Shown here: in pieces, positions 1 to 7,914 of the stretch
How positions within the stretch are numbered: the first letter of the stretch is position 1
Layout: each line of letters opens with the position of its first letter
Assembly (NCBI GenBank): GCA_020697255.1
Contig: JAJFBE010000005.1
Span: 62,001 to 126,000, forward strand
DNA: 64,000 nucleotides
Direction: 5' to 3'
Origin: Burkholderiales bacterium
GTDB lineage: Bacteria > Pseudomonadota > Gammaproteobacteria > Burkholderiales > UBA11063
The notes under the pieces: generated by a model
The model's database searches: none
The model's input: the letters and a program-made list of their open reading frames with translations, nothing else
Told to the model about the DNA's origin: nothing
Made by a program: the position numbers and the translations under genes

Positions 1-84
1 GAGAAAATTCGTGAAGAGTATTTAATTGTTGATGGTGGAGCTTTAGCCGGAACAGGTAAGCACTCTTATACCACAGCAGCGTAA
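1..84 (+). CDS. 3' end of an unidentified gene (partial)
   Basis: An open frame runs from the first base to a TAA at 82-84 and encodes the last 27 residues of a protein cut by the window edge. The visible tail contains YLIVDGGALAGTGKHS. A V/I-D-G-G near the C-terminus is common in short-chain dehydrogenases, but this is far too short to assign. The next gene starts 14 bases later on the same strand, so the two could be co-transcribed. Confidence 0.5.
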   Translation, partial: EKIREEYLIVDGGALAGTGKHSYTTAA

Positions 85-98
85 CTTAGAGATTTTAT

Positions 99-965
99 AT
101 GCGCTATCGGTTAAAACTTGTGCTAATTAGCAGCACATTTGTATGTAAGGCATGGAGTTCTACGCCCATGCCTACAACTGGCAAGGCTAATTTATCCTCG
201 ACTATTACCCCGGGTGTTAGAAATGAATCTGAAGTTCTATCTGTATACACCGGGGTAGTGGGCACAGCTCCTAAAAATGATACAATTTCCAATGCAGGTG
301 CTGCATTTGAATTGTTACCTAATGGAACAAATGTATACGGATTTTTTTCACAAACATTATCAAATGATATTTATTACGAAGCCCGTCTATATGGCAGGTA
401 CAACTATATAGCAACCAATCCCAATATTCCCGGGATTCCAACTTCAAATCAAAATCCGCCGCCAGGCTATGGCCTGACCGGGATTTTGGGTTATAATTTT
501 CATCCAACCGATTTAATAAATCTTACGCCTTATGTGCGAGCAAACGGCCAATATAATATGGGGCCGGTATATAATGATACAAATGGTGATTATTTGCATT
601 CAACTACGTATGGTCTTTTTGTGGGGGGTAAGTTAACATTTAAAGCTACACCAATATTTTCCCCGTATGTAAATCTATGGGGTGGATACCAAGTAAATGA
701 TTTGGTTGGATCATATCCAAATTCGGCAACCAAAAGTAATGTACCGATAAGCGGAGTGCTTAACCAAACGGTAGTTATTTATGAAATTGGTATAGGTGCT
801 AAACTATCTGAACATATTTCACTAATTCCATACTGGCAATATATAACTAATGCTAATAGTCCAAATGCAGCAGCATCAACTGCGCTTGATCAAGGTGGGC
901 TAAATCAGACTAACCTGACCGGAACGGCTCAGGTTTTTGCCCTAAAACTAAATGTAGCCTGGTAA
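99..965 (+). CDS. Outer-membrane beta-barrel protein
   Basis: The 288-residue product begins with a basic, hydrophobic signal-like segment (residues 1-20). The rest is an alternating pattern rich in Tyr, Asn, Gly and Thr, with many short amphipathic strands (for example YGLFVGGKLTF and YEIGIGAKLS). It ends in FALKLNVAW, with the C-terminal aromatic residue that serves as the BAM recognition signal in outer-membrane barrels. It is therefore predicted to be a porin or porin-like barrel of about 12 strands. The substrate cannot be told. The ribosome-binding site is weak (cttagag upstream of ATG). It converges on the phasin-like gene at 983. Confidence 0.7.
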   Translation: MRYRLKLVLISSTFVCKAWSSTPMPTTGKANLSSTITPGVRNESEVLSVYTGVVGTAPKNDTISNAGAAFELLPNGTNVYGFFSQTLSNDIYYEARLYGRYNYIATNPNIPGIPTSNQNPPPGYGLTGILGYNFHPTDLINLTPYVRANGQYNMGPVYNDTNGDYLHSTTYGLFVGGKLTFKATPIFSPYVNLWGGYQVNDLVGSYPNSATKSNVPISGVLNQTVVIYEIGIGAKLSEHISLIPYWQYITNANSPNAAASTALDQGGLNQTNLTGTAQVFALKLNVAW

Positions 966-972
966 AGAAATA

Positions 973-1002
973 TTGCCAAGTTTTATTCTTCAACTTTGGC
1001 AA
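973..1002. terminator. Inverted repeat between convergent genes
   Basis: The arms ttgccaa (973-979) and ttggcaa (996-1002) are perfect reverse complements separated by 16 bases. They lie between the stop of the barrel gene and the stop of the convergent phasin gene, which the structure overlaps. It is a plausible bidirectional terminator, but the stem is only 7 bp. Confidence 0.35.
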
Positions 1003-1552
1003 ATTTGAAAAAATTGCTTAAAATGCTTTTATTTTGAGCAATCATTTCCTGATAACGCGTTGGCGCAGTGCTTAAGTATGTCAGGTTTAGTTTTATTAAC
1101 GAGCTTACATTATTTATTTCAACTAATTGACTTAAATAATCATGTAGGTTATCGTTAACTTTTTGTAAATTTTCCAGGCATGTTTCACACATATTGTAAT
1201 TGGTTTCAACCATATAGTGTAATTTATCCTGGGCTAAGCCAATCATTGGGTTATTTGGCAGGCTAAAAGGGGCAGTACCTTTATGGGCTGTTGCTGCTTT
1301 GGCTTGTTGTGGGACTGCTTTGGCTTTATTCATATTTGTGGTTGTGGTTTTGGGCATAGCATGTGCTCTTTTAGCCTTAGCTGCCATATTGTTTGATTTT
1401 TTTGCTTTTGCCACTTTAGGTTTTGCTGCTGCCTTAGTTTTTACAACAGCCAGTTTAGCAGCTTGCGTAGTGCCAGATACATGATTACCAACTTTTTTTG
1501 CTTCTGCTGCAATAGAATTACGTAAAGATTTTGTTAATTTATTGTTAGCCAT
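983..1552 (-). CDS. Phasin-like protein with histone H1-like N-terminal half
   Basis: The 189-residue product has two halves. Residues 1-95 are Lys/Ala-rich with repeated AKAKK- and AAAKPK-type runs, as in histone H1-like DNA-binding tails. Residues 105-189 are helical with a phasin-like pattern (NYNMCETCLENLQKVNDNLH, later SILSNFFKFAK). Phasins coat polyhydroxyalkanoate granules. Proteins pairing a phasin domain with a basic segment (PhaM type) tether granules to the nucleoid. The start has a good AAGGAG ribosome-binding site. It is the last gene of the pal-cpoB-parA operon. The phasin assignment is inferred from pattern only. Confidence 0.5.
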   Translation of the reverse strand: MANNKLTKSLRNSIAAEAKKVGNHVSGTTQAAKLAVVKTKAAAKPKVAKAKKSNNMAAKAKRAHAMPKTTTTNMNKAKAVPQQAKAATAHKGTAPFSLPNNPMIGLAQDKLHYMVETNYNMCETCLENLQKVNDNLHDYLSQLVEINNVSSLIKLNLTYLSTAPTRYQEMIAQNKSILSNFFKFAKVEE

Positions 1553-1587
1553 TTCATATTCTCCTTATATACTCTTTGTCTTTGAGT

Positions 1588-2253
1588 CTAATTTTTTTTA
1601 GTACGTTTGTTTAACAGTTTTAGTATTTCACTAATTAATTGATTAATTTCATCATGTGCTTTTATGTTATCCAAATCTGCAACAGTACCACCAAAAGCCG
1701 CTGCTTGGCGATATGCTGTACGCTGATAGATGTCTGTAGTTACCTTTGGAAACTCAAATTCTTCTATAAGAGTTAGAGCTTCTTTAGAAATACTGGTATT
1801 ATTTTGGCACATATTGGCTACCAGGCGGGCCTGTAAATTTTCGTTTAGGTCCATTACATTACTTATTACTTTTTGAATACCAATTGCGGCCCATAAATCC
1901 GTTGGGCTGGGTATTACCGGAACCAGGGCTAAGTCTGCAACTAATAGTGCTGAAGCAGTAAAATTATTATCTATTGCCGGCGGACAGTCAACAAAAATAT
2001 AGTCATAATCGGCTGCGTATTTTTTTATTTCTCGATGTACCTTATCGCCGGTATTAGCCAGCCCCATAATTGCTGTTGGAAATGGTTTATTGTCACTGGC
2101 ACTGGATGCCCAACGTGTAGCACTGCCCTGGGAGTCACCGTCAATAATCAGGGTTTTCTTTTTACTACCCAAAACGCCAGCTAAGTTCATGGTTAGGGTT
2201 GTTTTGCCGCAGCCGCCTTTTTGGTTGGTAACTACAATAATTTTTGCGCCCAC
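1588..2253 (-). CDS. ParA/MinD-family partitioning ATPase
   Basis: The 221-residue product starts with the deviant Walker A box of ParA proteins (KGGCGKTT, residues 12-19, with the signature first Lys). It also has the A' motif LIIDGDSQGSATRW near residue 38 and the Walker B-type YIFVDCPPAID. It lacks the N-terminal HTH of plasmid ParA, so it belongs to the short ParF/MipZ-like group that positions cargo such as DNA, chemoreceptors or granules. No parB-like gene lies nearby. It follows cpoB by 9 bp and precedes the phasin-like gene by 35 bp, which suggests a partner other than a chromosomal centromere protein. Confidence 0.85.
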   Translation of the reverse strand: MGAKIIVVTNQKGGCGKTTLTMNLAGVLGSKKKTLIIDGDSQGSATRWASSASDNKPFPTAIMGLANTGDKVHREIKKYAADYDYIFVDCPPAIDNNFTASALLVADLALVPVIPSPTDLWAAIGIQKVISNVMDLNENLQARLVANMCQNNTSISKEALTLIEEFEFPKVTTDIYQRTAYRQAAAFGGTVADLDNIKAHDEINQLISEILKLLNKRTKKN

Positions 2254-2262
2254 AATTATCTC

Positions 2263-3027
2263 CTATTTTTGTTTTGTAGATGCTAAATCCTTTTGCACCT
2301 TTTTTGCTGCATCGCTATCCGGAAAGTCCTTGATTAATGTATTTGCCGTATCGCGAGCAGATTTTTTCATGCCCAATTGATTTTGCGAGATATAAATTGT
2401 ACGCATAGCATCCGGGACATTATCATTATCAGGATAATCGATAATAAACTTTCTGGACGTGGCAACTGAATCCTTAAATTGCCCGTTTGCTGCATAGGCT
2501 ACAGCTAAATAATAGCTTGCACTGGCAATGGTTGCAGGATCGTCCGAAGTATTAATTATATCTTTTAAGTCTTTGATTGCTTGAGGGAAATTTCTAGACT
2601 TAATTTTTTGCAGTGCCATTTTTAGGCTATCATTTTGGGTAGTAGTGGCAGTTGTAGCTGTTGCGGTAGCAGCAGGTGGAGTAGCGGTGGCAGTTGTTGG
2701 TGCACCACTTTTTTGTACTGATTGTACTTGTTGCTCGAGGTTTTGATATTGCGCATCCGCGGCTTTTTTGTATTCTTGTTGATTTTGTTTTAATGTTGCA
2801 ATGTCACCATTTAGTTGATTAATCTGGTTTTGCAGCTCGTCGAGCTTGTTTAGGATGTCGACAAGTTTTTGAGTAGATACTTTTGTATTTAGAACGCCCA
2901 CAGTTTCTTGCAGCTGGGCTAACTGAGCGTTAGTAGCTGCAAGCTGTGATCTAGCTTGATCATCCGCGCAACCAATTAAGAAAAAGGTTGCTGACAGACC
3001 GATGGCTGTCAACAATCTTTTATGCAC
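2263..3027 (-). CDS. cpoB: Tol-Pal associated TPR protein CpoB (YbgF)
   Basis: The 254-residue product has a signal peptide, an N-terminal coiled coil rich in Gln and Leu (about residues 30-100), an Ala/Thr-rich linker (105-130) and C-terminal TPR repeats (about 135-250). This is the YbgF/CpoB order. CpoB links peptidoglycan synthesis to Tol-driven outer-membrane constriction. The signal ends FFLIGCADD, which fits a lipobox (L-I-G-C), so it may be a lipoprotein, whereas the E. coli protein is soluble in the periplasm. The gene starts 2 bp after pal. No tolQRAB genes are in the window. Confidence 0.85.
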   Translation of the reverse strand: MHKRLLTAIGLSATFFLIGCADDQARSQLAATNAQLAQLQETVGVLNTKVSTQKLVDILNKLDELQNQINQLNGDIATLKQNQQEYKKAADAQYQNLEQQVQSVQKSGAPTTATATPPAATATATTATTTQNDSLKMALQKIKSRNFPQAIKDLKDIINTSDDPATIASASYYLAVAYAANGQFKDSVATSRKFIIDYPDNDNVPDAMRTIYISQNQLGMKKSARDTANTLIKDFPDSDAAKKVQKDLASTKQK

Positions 3028-3029
3028 GG

Positions 3030-3599
3030 TTATTCTATACCTTCAGGAACTGTACCGGAATAAACGCTTTCGTCTACCATAGGTAAACCTTTGCTATCCT
3101 GGCTGTAACCAGCTGGTTGTCCAGATTTGTAGATGATATCACTACGGCGATTTTTAGGTTCTCTTTCCTTAGTATCAACCACAAGCTTTAATTTACCATT
3201 AGAGATAGCTTCAATCTGTTTTTTAGAAGCACCAGCAGCAATCAATGCTTTTTTAACAGCATCAGCACGACGTTGACCTAGAGCTAGGTTATACTCAACT
3301 GAACCAACCGCATCTGTATTACCTTCAAGTTGTACTTTAGCCTCAGGTGTTGCTATTAAATGGTCAGCATTGGCCTTTATTATACCGGTATAGTCTTCTT
3401 TAACATCATATTGATCAAAACCAAAATATACGCTATTGTGGTTTGATACTACAGGAGCTGAAGCAACAACTGGAGCTGAAGCAACAACCGGAGCTGAGGC
3501 AACCGGAGTTGGCTCAGGAGCAGGTTCAGGCTCTTTTGTAGAAGAACATGCAGCAATTGCAGCACTAACAGCTGCAGCAACCAATAATTTTTTTAACAT
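3030..3599 (-). CDS. pal: Peptidoglycan-associated lipoprotein Pal
   Basis: The 189-residue product has a lipoprotein signal with lipobox AIAAC, a Pro/Ala linker containing three tandem copies of ASAPVV, and an OmpA-like domain (about residues 55-150). That domain carries the peptidoglycan-binding pattern GNTDAVGSVEYNLALGQRRA and NRRSDI. Most Pal proteins have GH(T/A)D where this one has GNTD. It is expected to anchor the outer membrane to peptidoglycan and bind TolB. A C-terminal extension of about 35 residues after the domain is unusual. The adjacent cpoB supports Pal over a generic OmpA-family lipoprotein. Confidence 0.85.
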   Translation of the reverse strand: MLKKLLVAAAVSAAIAACSSTKEPEPAPEPTPVASAPVVASAPVVASAPVVSNHNSVYFGFDQYDVKEDYTGIIKANADHLIATPEAKVQLEGNTDAVGSVEYNLALGQRRADAVKKALIAAGASKKQIEAISNGKLKLVVDTKEREPKNRRSDIIYKSGQPAGYSQDSKGLPMVDESVYSGTVPEGIE

Positions 3600-3648
3600 A
3601 GTTTCGTACTCCTTGTCAATTACAATAAAGTTTAATTAAAAGTTTAAC

Positions 3649-3879
3649 CTATTTTGCTGTAGCTGAACTATTAATTTTTGCTACAGCAGGTGCAACACCA
3701 TTATCTTCTTTCACATCAGATGGTGTGTCAGCAGCCTGACCAAATAAAAAGTCACTGCTATCCTTAGAACCGACAGTTGGGCTGTTTTGTTCTTTACTAG
3801 CGCTGTCACTTGAGAACCATGAAGCACACGATATCAAAAAAGAAGATAAAACTGCTAGAGTTAACATCCTTCCTAACAT
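3649..3879 (-). CDS. Small lipoprotein with one PTVG...LFGQ motif
   Basis: The 76-residue product has a signal peptide ending in the lipobox LISC (Cys 18), followed by a polar, probably disordered tail. The tail contains SPTVGSKDSSDFLFGQAA, a single copy of the motif repeated three times in the neighbouring 168-residue protein, and it ends in SSATAK where the neighbour ends in SSAK. The shared motif shows the two genes are related. No function is known to me. It lies 49 bp upstream of pal on the same strand. Confidence 0.7.
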   Translation of the reverse strand: MLGRMLTLAVLSSFLISCASWFSSDSASKEQNSPTVGSKDSSDFLFGQAADTPSDVKEDNGVAPAVAKINSSATAK

Positions 3880-3979
3880 TGACCCACCTTCTCAAAATAA
3901 GTTACGCTGTAGATTGTACCATATCTGTAAAAAATAATTCAAAAATTATATGTATAACTATTTGTCTTTAAATTTTGAC

Positions 3980-4486
3980 CTATTTTGCGGATGAATCATT
4001 ACCGACATTACCAACCGGTTTAGCACTTTGTCCAAAGAGCTGTTCGCTGCCAGATTGGCGTCCGCCCACTGCTGGGTTATTTGAATTACCCTCTACAATG
4101 TGCGGATTATGGTATGTTTGCTTTGTAGTTGGAGGGGTAGCGCTTTGTCCAAAGAGCTGTTCGCTGCCGGATTGGCGTCCGCCAACTGTTGGCCTGTTTA
4201 CTTTGCGTCCGGGAATGTAAGGGTTAGTAGTCGGTTTTTTTAAACCTGGGGGAGTAGCGCTTTGTCCAAAGAGCTGTTCACTACCTGCTTGTCGGCTGCC
4301 AACTGTGGGTTTATTTTGCTCCGACGATGTTTTATTTGGAATGTTTTTTTGTTTTAACTCAGTCGGTGTAGCCGCAGCTGGTTGCGTACTTGTAGCAGCA
4401 GTAGAAGTAACAGTACTTTGATCTGCAAATACAGTTGTACTAGTTGTAGCCAGGCTTAAAATCAATACAAATAGTTTTTTTGTCAT
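3980..4486 (-). CDS. Exported protein with three 39-residue repeats
   Basis: The 168-residue product begins with a signal peptide (MTKKLFVLILSLATTSTTVFA), then a Thr/Ala/Gln-rich stretch. From about residue 58 come three tandem 39-residue units. Each opens with N-x-P-[TA]-V-G-[SG]-R-Q-[SA] and continues GSEQLFGQSA; the third unit is truncated. The units have low hydrophobicity and few cysteines, suggesting an extended periplasmic or surface protein. A single diverged unit occurs in the adjacent lipoprotein, so the pair probably acts together. I do not recognise the family. Confidence 0.75.
   Translation of the reverse strand: MTKKLFVLILSLATTSTTVFADQSTVTSTAATSTQPAAATPTELKQKNIPNKTSSEQNKPTVGSRQAGSEQLFGQSATPPGLKKPTTNPYIPGRKVNRPTVGGRQSGSEQLFGQSATPPTTKQTYHNPHIVEGNSNNPAVGGRQSGSEQLFGQSAKPVGNVGNDSSAK
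4019..4315 (-). repeat. 117-bp tandem coding repeat, about 2.6 units
   Basis: The block tttgtccaaagagctgtt recurs at exact 117-base spacing (start points near 4026, 4143 and 4260). Each 117-bp unit encodes 39 residues in frame. Units two and three are closest at the DNA level, as expected for recent duplication. Repeat number could vary between strains by slippage or recombination without shifting the frame. Confidence 0.85.
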
Positions 4487-4593
4487 TATCTAATCTCCCA
4501 ATGAAGTAATAAATGCTCAATTAGTTTATTTCTCGGAATTATATCATATCAAGGGGCGGCTAATATAAATAAGTAACTGATTTGGCGGGTAAA

Positions 4594-4602
4594 TGCTATA
4601 AT
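4594..4602 (+). promoter_or_regulatory. Extended -10 promoter upstream of yajC
   Basis: TGCTATAAT is a perfect extended -10 (TGn plus TATAAT at 4597-4602). No good -35 is found at 17 bp, as is usual for extended -10 promoters. It would give a leader of about 105 bases before yajC that includes the inverted repeat at 4632-4702. Confidence 0.5.
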
Positions 4603-4631
4603 AACTGCTTTGAATTTAATTAACATATTGA

Positions 4632-4702
4632 TTAGAACCTGTTTGCTAACTTCTAATTTAGTGCTTTTCTCGCTACAATTAAAGATACCAAACAGGTTCT
4701 AA
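4632..4702. repeat. 14-bp perfect inverted repeat in the yajC leader
   Basis: The arms ttagaacctgtttg (4632-4645) and caaacaggttctaa (4689-4702) are perfect reverse complements with a 43-base loop. The right arm ends directly before the yajC ribosome-binding site (agagagga), so the structure could affect translation of yajC-secD-secF, or it could be a DNA site. Confidence 0.7.
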
Positions 4703-4716
4703 AAGAGAGGAAAATC

Positions 4717-5076
4717 ATGTCTTTTATTTCTAATGCTTTTGCTGATACAACTGCATCTACAGCTCCTGCCGCAGCTACCGCTGCTCACTCAACACCTCAA
4801 TCTCAAATTATGTCATTTTTGCCAATGATTGTTATTTTTGTGTTGTTCTGGCTGTTATTAATTCGTCCGCAACAAAAGAAAGCCAAATTACATAACCAAA
4901 TGATTTCTGAATTGCAAAAAGGTGATGAAGTTGTGACTAGTGGTGGAATATTGGGCAAGATCTCTAAGGTTGAAGACCAGGTTATCAGCTTGGAAATAGC
5001 GGATAATGTAGTTATTAAAGTACAAAAAAATACCGTTAGCGGTAAAGTTGCTGTAGCACCTGCAGTTGCTAAATAG
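4717..5076 (+). CDS. yajC: Preprotein translocase accessory subunit YajC
   Basis: The 119-residue product has a single membrane segment (about residues 31-50, MSFLPMIVIFVLFWLLLIRP), then the conserved cytoplasmic part RPQQKKAKLHNQMI and KGDEVVTSGGILGKI. These are hallmarks of YajC, which joins SecD and SecF in the holotranslocon. It has an agagagga ribosome-binding site and is followed by secD after 72 bp. An Ala/Thr-rich N-terminal extension precedes the membrane segment. Confidence 0.97.
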   Translation: MSFISNAFADTTASTAPAAATAAHSTPQSQIMSFLPMIVIFVLFWLLLIRPQQKKAKLHNQMISELQKGDEVVTSGGILGKISKVEDQVISLEIADNVVIKVQKNTVSGKVAVAPAVAK

Positions 5077-5089
5077 TAGTGGGTGTGCC

Positions 5090-5110
5090 ATTCCCGACTC
5101 AATCGGGAAT
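5090..5110. repeat. Small REP-like hairpin between yajC and secD
   Basis: attcccga (5090-5097) pairs perfectly with tcgggaat (5103-5110) around a 5-base loop. The form ATTCCC-N-GGGAAT resembles widespread proteobacterial intergenic repeats, including the Neisseria dRS3 element, although dRS3 has 8 bases between the outer hexamers and here there are 9. No T-run follows, so it is unlikely to be a terminator. Confidence 0.5.
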
Positions 5111-5148
5111 CCATATTAATTATATAATTTTTAGGTAGAAGTAGATAA

Positions 5149-6957
5149 ATGAGTAAATTCCCCCTTTGGAAATATTTGATAATTATCATAGCTGTGGTAG
5201 TTGGTTTTATTTACACCCTACCTAATTTTTATGGCGAAACCCCAGCAGTACAGATATCTGCTGGTCATTCTAATGCGCCTTTGGATAATAATACCTTAGC
5301 AACTATTAATACTTATCTTAGCCAAAATCAAATAACACCAAGTGGTGAGATTTTTGATGGTAAAACATTAAAGCTACGTTTTTCTGATACAGATATTCAA
5401 TTAAGAGCGCGTGATTTAATTAGCCAAAAATTGGGACAAGACTATATTGTGGCATTAAATTTGGTACCGGCAAGCCCGCTATGGTTTGCAAAACTAAATG
5501 CTAAACCAATGTTTTTAGGTCTTGATTTACGAGGTGGAGTACATTTTCTTTTAGAAATTGATATGGACGCGGCAGTTAAAAAAACTTTGGATAAGTATGC
5601 TGGTGACATTAAACGTGATATGCGTAGCAATAAAATTCGCTATGGGAATATAGAGGTAAATAGTAATAGTGTAGTAATTAGTTTTCGGGATAGCGATACG
5701 GCAAATAATGCCTTTACCCAGCTAAAGCAAGACCTACCGGGTATTTTATTGAGTAGAGACAGCGGTAATAATATTAATGCAGTTATTACTCCAGAAGAAA
5801 TGCAAAAAATAAAAGAAGCTGCAGTAAAGCAAAATATTCTTATTTTACATAACCGGGTTAATGAACTGGGTGTTGCAGAGCCGATTATCCAGCAACAAGG
5901 CGCGGATAGAATTGTTGTAGAATTACCCGGATTACAAGATACGGCCCGGGCTCGTGATCTGTTGGGCCGGACAGCAACTTTAGAGGTGCGTTTAGTTGAT
6001 GATGACCAGGTTGATTTAAACCAGGCAATAGCTGGAAATGTTCCGGGAGGAAAAGAATTACTTTCCGAAACCGGCGGTCGTGCCGGAAAGATTTTGGTCA
6101 ATAAAGATGTAGAATTAACTGGTGATAGTATTACCGATGCGCAACCTGGCTTTGATGAAAATGGTGCACCGGCAGTTAACATTCGCTTAGATAGTTCCGG
6201 TGCCGGAATTTTTAAACAAGTAACCGGAGATAATGTTGGTCATCGAATGGCGATGGTATTGGTGGATAATGGTAGAAGCGAAGTGGTTACTGCACCGGTT
6301 ATCCGTACTCAAATTGGTGGCGGACAGGTACAAATATCCGGGGCTATGACGGTAGAAGAGGCTAATGATGTTGCGCTATTACTTAGATCTGGTTCGTTAG
6401 CTGCACCTATGCGGGTAATTGAAGAGCGTACGGTCGGTCCATCTTTAGGTAAGGAAAATATCAGTAAAGGTTTTCATTCCGTGCAGTGGGGATTTGCCGC
6501 GATAGCAGTATTTATGGTTATATATTATATGATTTTTGGTGCAATTGCAGTGGTATCGCTATCAGTTAATTTACTGCTTTTGATTGCTGTTTTATCTATG
6601 TTACAAGCGAGTCTTACCTTACCGGGAATTGCCGCTATTGCTTTGGCACTAGGCATGGCGATTGATTCTAACGTACTGATAAATGAACGTATTCGAGAAG
6701 AACTGCGTCAGGGCCGTAAGCCACATATAGCAATTGAGGCGGGTTATGAACATGCATGGGCTACTATTTTGGATTCTAACGTTACTACCTTAATTGCCGG
6801 TTTGGCATTATTGGCATTTGGTTCAGGTCCGGTAAAAGGGTTTGCGGTAGTGCATTGCCTTGGGATACTAACTTCGATGTTTAGTGCAGTAATGGTTTCG
6901 CGCGGGATAGTTGGGTTTTTATATGCCAGGCGGCATTTAACGAAGTTACATATTTGA
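5149..6957 (+). CDS. secD: Protein translocase subunit SecD
   Basis: The 602-residue product is about the usual SecD length. It has one N-terminal membrane segment (residues 8-24), the LGLDLRGGVHFLLEID motif near residue 123 and a large periplasmic P1 region. Five C-terminal membrane helices (about 450-590) include the conserved GMAIDSNVLINERIREEL. SecD uses the proton gradient to pull exported proteins through SecYEG with SecF. It lies between yajC and secF, with 10 bp before secF. Confidence 0.98.
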   Translation: MSKFPLWKYLIIIIAVVVGFIYTLPNFYGETPAVQISAGHSNAPLDNNTLATINTYLSQNQITPSGEIFDGKTLKLRFSDTDIQLRARDLISQKLGQDYIVALNLVPASPLWFAKLNAKPMFLGLDLRGGVHFLLEIDMDAAVKKTLDKYAGDIKRDMRSNKIRYGNIEVNSNSVVISFRDSDTANNAFTQLKQDLPGILLSRDSGNNINAVITPEEMQKIKEAAVKQNILILHNRVNELGVAEPIIQQQGADRIVVELPGLQDTARARDLLGRTATLEVRLVDDDQVDLNQAIAGNVPGGKELLSETGGRAGKILVNKDVELTGDSITDAQPGFDENGAPAVNIRLDSSGAGIFKQVTGDNVGHRMAMVLVDNGRSEVVTAPVIRTQIGGGQVQISGAMTVEEANDVALLLRSGSLAAPMRVIEERTVGPSLGKENISKGFHSVQWGFAAIAVFMVIYYMIFGAIAVVSLSVNLLLLIAVLSMLQASLTLPGIAAIALALGMAIDSNVLINERIREELRQGRKPHIAIEAGYEHAWATILDSNVTTLIAGLALLAFGSGPVKGFAVVHCLGILTSMFSAVMVSRGIVGFLYARRHLTKLHI

Positions 6958-6967
6958 GGTAAATTAT

Positions 6968-7897
6968 ATGGAATTTTTTAGATTCAAGCGGGATATCCCG
7001 TTTATGAGTTATGGCCGGATTACGACGGCAATATCTCTGGTAACTTTTATTTTGGCAGTATTTTTTTTATTTAGCCGTGGCTTAAATTTATCAGTCGAAT
7101 TTACCGGTGGGACAGTTATGGAAGTGGCTTATACCCAGTCAGTAGATTTGGGTCAGATTCGCGGGCGTTTGACAGAAGCAGGGTTGGGTGAGCAGACAAC
7201 AGTACAAAATTATGGTACGTCCAACTCGGTAATAATCAGGCTACCTAATAAAGGAAAAGCTAATGCTACCGAATCTTCGCGAGTTTTTGACCTGATTTCG
7301 GGTGTTGGGACTGGAGCGCAATTAAAAAGCGTTGAATTTATCGGTCCTGAAGTAGGGCAAGATTTGGTAACCAATGGATTACTTGCGATATTATTTGTCT
7401 GTATTGGTATAATGGCATATCTGGCAATTCGTTTTGAATGGCGTTTTGCAATTGCTGCAATTCTTGCTAATATGCATGATGTGGTAATTATTCTGGGCTT
7501 TTTCGCATTTTTCCGCTGGGAGTTTTCCTTAACGGTATTAGCTGCAGTACTAGCGGTTCTGGGTTATTCGGTAAATGAATCGGTTGTCGTATTTGACCGG
7601 ATTCGGGAGAATTTTAGGACAATCAGGGGCGGAAGTGTTGCAGAAATTATTAATAATGCAATTACCATGACTATGAGTAGAACGATCATCACCCACGGTT
7701 GTACTGAAATGATGGTTTTATCTATGTTATTCTTTGGTGGACCTAGCTTGCACAACTTTGCCTTAGCACTAACAATTGGTATATTATTTGGTATTTATTC
7801 TTCGGTGTTGGTAGCCTCCCCGCTAGTTATGTGGTTTGGTGTATCGCGTGAGAATTTAGTTAAAGTGGTGCGTAGCAAAGAAGAAGCAGTCGTTTGA
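6968..7897 (+). CDS. secF: Protein translocase subunit SecF
   Basis: The 309-residue product has an N-terminal membrane helix (about residues 17-37) and the SecF periplasmic signature SVEFTGGTVMEV. Five C-terminal helices carry LGYSVNESVVVFDRIRENFR, where SecD proteins have D in place of E. It partners SecD. The stop lies about 17 bases before the probable start of the DedA gene, so translation is probably coupled. Confidence 0.98.
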   Translation: MEFFRFKRDIPFMSYGRITTAISLVTFILAVFFLFSRGLNLSVEFTGGTVMEVAYTQSVDLGQIRGRLTEAGLGEQTTVQNYGTSNSVIIRLPNKGKANATESSRVFDLISGVGTGAQLKSVEFIGPEVGQDLVTNGLLAILFVCIGIMAYLAIRFEWRFAIAAILANMHDVVIILGFFAFFRWEFSLTVLAAVLAVLGYSVNESVVVFDRIRENFRTIRGGSVAEIINNAITMTMSRTIITHGCTEMMVLSMLFFGGPSLHNFALALTIGILFGIYSSVLVASPLVMWFGVSRENLVKVVRSKEEAVV

Positions 7898-7914
7898 CCA
7901 GGAAAGAAGTTTTA

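Noticed and set aside
983-1552. True histone H1-like nucleoid protein
   Set aside because: Only the N-terminal half is Lys/Ala-rich; the C-terminal helical half fits a phasin better.
4019-4315. CRISPR-like array
   Set aside because: The repeats are in frame, coding and contiguous with no unique spacers.
5090-5110. Neisseria dRS3 element
   Set aside because: The outer hexamers match, but the spacing is 9 and not 8, and only one copy is visible, so it does not establish the genus.
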